Positions 52,090 to 56,763 of a stretch of DNA of 56,763 nt are shown piece by piece. Positions within the stretch are counted from its first letter, which is position 1. Each line of letters opens with the position of its first letter. This DNA comes from Candidatus Gastranaerophilales bacterium (lineage in GTDB: Bacteria; Cyanobacteriota; Vampirovibrionia; Gastranaerophilales; Gastranaerophilaceae), in the NCBI GenBank assembly GCA_944326545.1, contig CALVEH010000011.1, positions 1-56,763 on the forward strand. The letters are read 5' to 3'. The notes below the pieces were generated by a model. It ran no database searches. It was not told the origin of the DNA and saw only the letters and a program-made list of their open reading frames with translations. The position numbers and the translations under genes were made by a program.

Positions 52090-53603
52090 GCTTTGAATTT
52101 TTCTGCAATAACTTGAGCCATTTTTATTGGTAATACTCTGTTTAGAGCATCAGGGATGATGTTTTCTGCGGTTAGTTCGTCTTCTTCTATCATAGACGCA
52201 ATCATAATAGCACATTCAAGCTTGATGTCATTGCTTACTTTGTTTATTTTTCCGTCAATTAAACCCTTAAACAATCCCGGATATGCTAAAAGGTTGTTAA
52301 TTTGATTTGGATAATCGCTTCTTCCTGTTGCAACAATGAATGCTCCGGCTTTTGTCGCCTCATCAGGCATTATTTCCGGTTCAGGGTTTGCCAACGCAAA
52401 TATTATAGGTTGATATTCCATCTGTTCAACCATTTCTTTTGTTAACAGTCCGCCTTTAGAAACACCTATGAAAACATCTGCATTTTTAATGATTTCTTTG
52501 AGCGTGCCTTTTTCATCGTTAGGGTTTGTTTTTTGAGCGAGTTCTTCTAAATATTTATCGTTAGATTCTCTACCTTTATACACAACACCGTTTATGTCGG
52601 AGAGTATTATATTTTTTGCACCCGCATACAGCAAAAGTTTTGCTATAGCATTACCTGCTGCGCCTGCTCCAGAAATTACTATTTTAGTGCTTTCTATTTT
52701 TTTCTCAGCTAGAGAAAGAGCGTTTAAAAGCCCTGCAAGAACGATGATTGCTGTACAATGCTGGTCATCATGGATTACAGGAATATTTAATACATCAGCT
52801 AATTCGTTTTCTATGTCAAAACAAGCAGGAGCTGCAATGTCCTCTAAATGTATTGCTGAAAAAGAATCAGCAAAGATCTGTACTATTTTTATAATTTCTT
52901 CTTTATTTTGGGTTTTAATACAGAACGACATTGCATCAACATCAGCCATTTCTGCGTATAGTGCTGCTTTTCCCTCCATAACAGGAATGGCTGCTAATGC
53001 ACCTATATTCCCAAACCCTAGCACGGCAGTTCCGTCAGAAACTATTGCAACGGGTTTGTTTCTTTCATGCTCTGTTAATTCTGTTTCTATAACACCGCCG
53101 GCTAATTCATGTAACTGCAAAGAACGTTCTTTTATATCTCCTTTTAATTTAGAGATGTCTAACATAAAAACATTTCTTGCAATTGCGCCAAAAAAGTCTT
53201 TTAAATCATTAACAGGTTCTGTTAAAACAGGAATATCAACGCTGAATTCTATATCAGACGCAAATTCTTTCATCAAAGACAAATCGATTGCGCAAAAGTT
53301 TATTTCGATATTATCAACAGCAAGTTTTAAATCCTGTTTTGATAAATCTTTTTTTACAATAAGCGGATAAGCATCAATTAGTAACGTGCTTTTTAAAAAT
53401 ATTGCTCGTTTTAAAGCTTCTTGATAGTCAAAAGCAATAACTGCAACAGAGTTGATTTTGTTTGTATAGACTCTTGCTGCTTCCGGTGTGTCAGCAATCT
53501 TTAAACAAGATGCGCCAACTCCTGGCGTATAAACCAGTGCTAATGTTTCAGCATCGTTGACAGATATTTTAGGAACAGTTTTTAAACCTTTGTATTGAGG
53601 CAT
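52086..53603 (-). CDS. Malic enzyme with an inserted domain
   Basis: 505 residues; decarboxylates malate to pyruvate with NAD(P). The catalytic Tyr25 is in VYTPGVGA, Lys212 in VMEGKAALY, metal ligands in HLEDIAAPACFDIE and IHDDQHCTA, and the dinucleotide loop in GAGAAGNAIAK. Between NSVAVI (about 51-56) and VAIVSDGTAVLG (about 185-196), normally contiguous in the short bacterial enzyme, sits about 125 extra residues. ATG 53603 follows AAGG at 8 nt; the GTG at 53612 has no spacing. It lies 10 bp after plsY. Confidence 0.88.
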   Translation of the reverse strand: MPQYKGLKTVPKISVNDAETLALVYTPGVGASCLKIADTPEAARVYTNKINSVAVIAFDYQEALKRAIFLKSTLLIDAYPLIVKKDLSKQDLKLAVDNIEINFCAIDLSLMKEFASDIEFSVDIPVLTEPVNDLKDFFGAIARNVFMLDISKLKGDIKERSLQLHELAGGVIETELTEHERNKPVAIVSDGTAVLGFGNIGALAAIPVMEGKAALYAEMADVDAMSFCIKTQNKEEIIKIVQIFADSFSAIHLEDIAAPACFDIENELADVLNIPVIHDDQHCTAIIVLAGLLNALSLAEKKIESTKIVISGAGAAGNAIAKLLLYAGAKNIILSDINGVVYKGRESNDKYLEELAQKTNPNDEKGTLKEIIKNADVFIGVSKGGLLTKEMVEQMEYQPIIFALANPEPEIMPDEATKAGAFIVATGRSDYPNQINNLLAYPGLFKGLIDGKINKVSNDIKLECAIMIASMIEEDELTAENIIPDALNRVLPIKMAQVIAEKFKA

Positions 53604-53613
53604 ATTATCCACC

Positions 53614-54213
53614 TTATTGTCTTACTTTATTTTCTTCGCCTTTTATAAGTCTTTTAATGTTTTCTCTGTGTAGCCATATTATGTATATTGCACCCACTGC
53701 TGCATAAGCTATGTAACCAACAGGTTGTTTAAATGCCCACATAAGAATTGGCGATATAGCTAAAGCTATTATTGAACCTAATGAAACATATTTAGATACC
53801 CAAGTGATTATGCTCCATATAACTGCAGTAATTAATCCCACAGGCCAGCATAATGCAAGAATTGTGCCAACTCCTGAAGCTACTGATTTTCCGCCGGTGA
53901 ATTTTAAGAATATTGATTTGCTGTGACCCAGTAAAACTGCTACTGCAGCTGCAACAGGTGTGATTCCGTATTTTGAAAATGCGTGCAAAAATAATGTCGC
54001 TAATACAACTGGCAATGCTCCTTTTATTGCATCAAGAAACATTACTATAAAGAACCATTTTTTGCCTAAGACTCTTTTTACGTTAGTTGCCCCTGTTGAA
54101 CCTGAACCTACTTTTCTTATATCTTCACCTGTTTTTGCTTTTACTATTAAATATCCTGTAGGTATTGAACCGATTAAGTATCCAATAAGCAAAGCAAGTG
54201 CAATTTGTAGCAT
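53614..54213 (-). CDS. plsY: Acyl-phosphate glycerol-3-phosphate acyltransferase
   Basis: A 199-residue membrane enzyme that puts the first acyl chain on glycerol 3-phosphate in phospholipid synthesis, using acyl-phosphate. Family motifs are GYLIGSIPTGYLIVK, RKVGSGSTGATNVKRVLGKKW, LLGHSKSIFLKFTGGKSVASGVG and WLHRENIKRLIKGEE. There are five transmembrane helices. ATG 54213 with GAGGAG is chosen over an upstream ATG at 54267. It is co-directional with, and upstream of, the malic enzyme gene. Confidence 0.95.
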   Translation of the reverse strand: MLQIALALLIGYLIGSIPTGYLIVKAKTGEDIRKVGSGSTGATNVKRVLGKKWFFIVMFLDAIKGALPVVLATLFLHAFSKYGITPVAAAVAVLLGHSKSIFLKFTGGKSVASGVGTILALCWPVGLITAVIWSIITWVSKYVSLGSIIALAISPILMWAFKQPVGYIAYAAVGAIYIIWLHRENIKRLIKGEENKVRQ

Positions 54214-54298
54214 AATTTCTCCTCGTGTTTGTGTTGAATTTTTAATTATTTTATCAAAAAATAGCAATTTTTTAAATTTAGCATTTTAAAATGAATAT

Positions 54299-55099
54299 AT
54301 GAAAATTATCTCAGGTTTTTGCACGCAAAAAAATTGTCCGAGAAAAATTCGTGATAAGGAGCAAAGCGACGTGAACGAATTTTGGGAGTGTCACCTTGAA
54401 AAGGTGAGCAGTGGCGGCTCAAAGGTTCGAGGCGACAACTGCGACACTAGATTAAATAATACAAACAGATTTTCAGTTAAAAAGATAACATCAGCTTCTC
54501 CTGTTGTTTATCGTGATGCATTGAGAGACGGTATGTTTGCGTGTGATTACAGAAGGCCTGTAACTCTTAAAAAAGCTCTAATTGATATAAGAAACAGAGA
54601 TGAACTAAATGAAGGTCTTCTTGCTGAAAAAGATACTATTGAACGCTTTATTAGTGATTTACAAGCGAACAAAAGAATAAAAAAGATTTTACAAAGAAAA
54701 GTAATAAAACTTGCAGGTTATGGTTCAAGTGCCGCTGCTTTTGAAACTGCTGACGGAAAAATTATTAAAATCACCGATGGCAATCATATCCCGATGAACA
54801 GACCTCTTTCTTGTTTTGATGTTCCTGTTTTCAAACAAGGAAAAAGTGGCAGAACTCATTTTTATCTGGAAGAAAAACTTTATCAACATCAAATGCCTCA
54901 ATATTGGGTCGATACAGTAAGAGATATGATTAAAAATCAGGGTTTTAAGCCTTTTGATTTATACGATTGTGATACACACCAAATCGGCATATCCGCTAAA
55001 GGGCGTATTTATCTGTTAGACCCAGAATGTGCCAGATACAAAACTATATTTCATGCAATTTTTGATAAAGCAAAAAGATTTATCATGAAAAGAATTTAG
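54299..55099 (+). CDS. Kinase-like hypothetical protein with in-frame palindromic insert
   Basis: 266 residues. Residues about 16-50 are encoded by a palindromic element (see the repeat entry). Residues 130-266 recall a minimal protein kinase fold: a Gly-rich loop (LAGYGSSAAAFETADGKIIKIT), with a Lys in IIKIT, a catalytic-loop-like DLYDCDTHQIGIS and YLLDPE where DFG would be. The match is weak and the family is not named. The start lacks a Shine-Dalgarno; a TAAAAT box ends 6 nt before the ATG. It is convergent with der by 4 bp. Confidence 0.55.
   Translation: MKIISGFCTQKNCPRKIRDKEQSDVNEFWECHLEKVSSGGSKVRGDNCDTRLNNTNRFSVKKITSASPVVYRDALRDGMFACDYRRPVTLKKALIDIRNRDELNEGLLAEKDTIERFISDLQANKRIKKILQRKVIKLAGYGSSAAAFETADGKIIKITDGNHIPMNRPLSCFDVPVFKQGKSGRTHFYLEEKLYQHQMPQYWVDTVRDMIKNQGFKPFDLYDCDTHQIGISAKGRIYLLDPECARYKTIFHAIFDKAKRFIMKRI
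54344..54448 (+). repeat. 105-bp palindromic element inside a reading frame
   Basis: Nested inverted repeats are visible. AAAATTCGT (54344-54352) pairs with ACGAATTTT (54375-54383). AGTGTC (54387-54392) pairs with GACACT (54443-54448). TCACCTT (54391-54397) pairs with AAGGTGA (54401-54407), and GCAGT pairs with ACTGC further in. The block is exactly 35 codons long and keeps the frame of the surrounding ORF. It resembles in concept the Rickettsia palindromic elements that insert into proteins. Confidence 0.75.
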
Positions 55100-56430
55100 T
55101 TACCTTTTTCTTTTCTTTCTCTAAAAGACATTCTTATCGGCGTACCAAAGAACCCGAATGCTTCTCTCATTTTGTTTTCAAGATATCTTTTGTAGCTGTC
55201 TTGTACTAAATCTTCATCGTTTACAAACAAAATAAACGTAGGCGGTGCTGTTCTTACTTGTGTTGCATAGTAAACTCTCAACTTTTTACCTTTTTTTGTA
55301 GTTGGTGGGTTCATTGCCATTGCCTCTAACAATACTTTGTTTAAAATGCTTGTAGAAACACGTTTTGTACATTGTTCGTAAACTTCATTAGCTTGTTTGT
55401 AAATATTAACAAGTCTTTGTTTAGTTTTTGCGCTTACAAATATTTTTGGTGCAAAGTCTAAAAATGGAGCTTCGTGCATTAATTTTTGAGTGTATTTTGC
55501 AGTAGGGTCTTGTTTGTCTTTGTCTTCAACTAAGTCCCACTTGTTAACTGCAACAATAAGCCCTTTTCCTGATTCTACAACTATTTGTGATATTTTTTTG
55601 TCTTGATCTGTTAAGCCGTCAATAGCGTCAATCACAAGAACTGCTATATCACAATCTTTGATAGCTCTAATAGCTCTATCTACTGCAAATTTTTCTACGC
55701 CCCATTCTACTTTAGCTTTTTTTCTTATACCTGCTGTATCTACAAGTATGAACTCTTCGCCTTCGTATTTTACTTTAGAGTCTATGCTGTCTCTTGTTGT
55801 ACCTGATACATCGCTAACTATAACTCTTTCTTCGCCTAGAAGAGCGTTTACTATAGACGATTTACCTGCGTTAGGTTTGCCTACAATAGCCAATTTTATG
55901 ATGTCTGATTCTGTTTTGTTTTCGTCAATTACAAAATCTTCTGTTATTGCTTCAAGTAAGTCACCTACACCGCCTGAGCCGTGTAATGCTGAAATAGGGT
56001 GAGGGTCACCTACGGCTAAAGCATAGAAGTCTGCAATATTGTTGAAATGTTCAGGTGCGTCGATTTTATTTACTGCAAGGTATATTGGCTTTTTGCTTCT
56101 TCTTAAAACGTTTGCAATATCGTAATCAATAGGGTTTATGCCTTCTTTTCCGTCAACAAGAAAAATTATTTTGTCTGCCTCGTCACAGGCCACTTTTGCT
56201 TGTGTGAAAATATTTAGCATAATTTCATCTTCGTCGCCCGGAATGATACCGCCTGTATCAATTAGGGTAAAATCTTTATTTTGCCATTCGACATCAAAGT
56301 ATATTCTGTCGCGGGTTACTCCAGGTTGGTCATCTACGATAGATTGACGAGAACCTACAATTCTGTTTACAAATGTGGATTTTCCTACGTTTGGTCTTCC
56401 TACTACGGCGACAATGGGTTTATTGCTCAT
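55096..56430 (-). CDS. der: Ribosome assembly GTPase Der (EngA)
   Basis: A 444-residue double-GTPase needed for 50S subunit maturation. The first G domain has GRPNVGKSTFVN and IDTGGI; the second has GKPNAGKSSIVN, VDTAGIRKKAKV and AVNKWDLVE. A C-terminal KH-like domain ends with LENKMREAFGFFGTPIRMSFRERK. Full length. It is convergent with the kinase-like ORF, overlapping it by 4 bp. Confidence 0.96.
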   Translation of the reverse strand: MSNKPIVAVVGRPNVGKSTFVNRIVGSRQSIVDDQPGVTRDRIYFDVEWQNKDFTLIDTGGIIPGDEDEIMLNIFTQAKVACDEADKIIFLVDGKEGINPIDYDIANVLRRSKKPIYLAVNKIDAPEHFNNIADFYALAVGDPHPISALHGSGGVGDLLEAITEDFVIDENKTESDIIKLAIVGKPNAGKSSIVNALLGEERVIVSDVSGTTRDSIDSKVKYEGEEFILVDTAGIRKKAKVEWGVEKFAVDRAIRAIKDCDIAVLVIDAIDGLTDQDKKISQIVVESGKGLIVAVNKWDLVEDKDKQDPTAKYTQKLMHEAPFLDFAPKIFVSAKTKQRLVNIYKQANEVYEQCTKRVSTSILNKVLLEAMAMNPPTTKKGKKLRVYYATQVRTAPPTFILFVNDEDLVQDSYKRYLENKMREAFGFFGTPIRMSFRERKEKGN

Positions 56431-56496
56431 AAATTTATTTCCTATTGAATTTACATTATCTATTATAATATAAATTTGAAAAATTATAGTTAAACT

Positions 56497-56570
56497 TATG
56501 CCCGGGGAGATTCGAACCCCCGACCTTCAGTTTCGGAAACTGACGCTCTATCCGACTGAGCTACGGGCAC
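56497..56570 (-). tRNA. tRNA-Arg (anticodon CCG)
   Basis: A 74-nt cloverleaf on the minus strand: acceptor GTGCCCG pairs with CGGGCAT (first pair G-U), D arm GCTC...GAGC, anticodon stem TCAGT/ACTGA around the loop TTCCGAA (anticodon CCG), and T arm GGGGG-TTCGAAT-CTCCC. The discriminator is A and the CCA end is not encoded. The 5' end runs directly into an array of repeats made from its own 5' half. Confidence 0.95.
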
Positions 56571-56763
56571 AAATAAAAGCTTTCTTGAATAGATTCATTG
56601 TAGCTCAGTCGGAAAAAAATCAAAAGAGCTTGTAAACTTTAACTTCGTTAAAGATTTAACGGTGAGCTACGGGCACAAACAAAAGATTTCTTGAATAGAT
56701 TCATTGTAGCTCAGTCGGAAAAAAATCAAAAGAGCTAGTTAAACTTTAACTTCGTTAAAGATT
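56551..56763. repeat. tRNA-derived inverted repeat array, 106-bp period
   Basis: TCCGACTGAGCTAC, the 5' half of the tRNA (56551-56564), recurs in opposite orientation as GTAGCTCAGTCGGA at 56600-56613. The sequence TGAGCTACGGGCAC (tRNA 5' end) reappears at 56663-56676, and GTAGCTCAGTCGGA again at 56706-56719. Each 106-bp unit also holds a CTTTAAC-TTC-GTTAAAG hairpin. Two units are visible and the array runs off the window end. No protein is encoded. Confidence 0.85.

Overview
This AT-rich window has short intergenic gaps, uses TGA as a stop codon, and mixes housekeeping genes with lineage-restricted proteins of unknown function. It most resembles a non-photosynthetic relative of the Cyanobacteria, of the gut Gastranaerophilales / Vampirovibrionia (Melainabacteria) type. 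The reasons are a protein opening with an NVSFKG motif, a CPHG..ACPIC zinc-ribbon protein, a cyanobacterial-style DUF512 radical SAM protein, a CheA-receiver hybrid, and an anaerobe-type flavodiiron protein with a short rubredoxin. This placement is an inference from gene content, not a tested phylogeny.

Layout. 1-638: a 126-bp tandem repeat array. 639-5551: PadR regulator and DUF512 radical SAM gene, convergent with pgpH-ybeY-dgkA. 5757-8463: a 51-residue membrane peptide, then ilvD-yebC. 8547-11771: membrane protein, miaA, and an ATPase-less protein with three Clp N-domains. 11778-19952: small unknown genes, DAHP synthase with a sugar nucleotidyltransferase, a YhaM-like nuclease and ftsH. 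20088-29851: miaB, two secreted nuclease-like paralogues, dapA, a HAD phosphatase, a class III aminotransferase, an alpha/beta hydrolase with a Cys nucleophile, bioF, a DnaJ-like chaperone and queE. 29852-36524: Bax inhibitor-like protein, HD protein, hybrid CheA, transducer and a double CheW protein. 36700-41110: two tandem membrane glycosyltransferase-like genes sharing about 1.2 kb of identical DNA. 41107-44684: a self-contained transcription unit with promoter, cobalamin riboswitch, four unknown genes and terminator. 44696-51000: flavodiiron protein, rubredoxin, HELTH protein, UvrD-type helicase and leucyl aminopeptidase. 51001-56430: structured intergenic repeats, a malic enzyme with a domain insertion, plsY, a kinase-like ORF carrying an in-frame palindromic element, and der. 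56497-56763: tRNA-Arg(CCG) and an array built from pieces of its own 5' half.

The most unusual signal is the cobalamin-riboswitch operon (41107-44684). None of its four genes looks like a B12 transport, synthesis or B12-dependent gene. Other recurring themes are likely leaderless mRNAs (TATAAT exactly 7 nt before ATG at three genes) and several classes of structured repeat, including one inside a reading frame and one derived from a tRNA.

Coordinates were refined by hand where the longest ORF started upstream of a better ribosome-binding site or promoter. No database search was possible, so family names rest on motif recognition.
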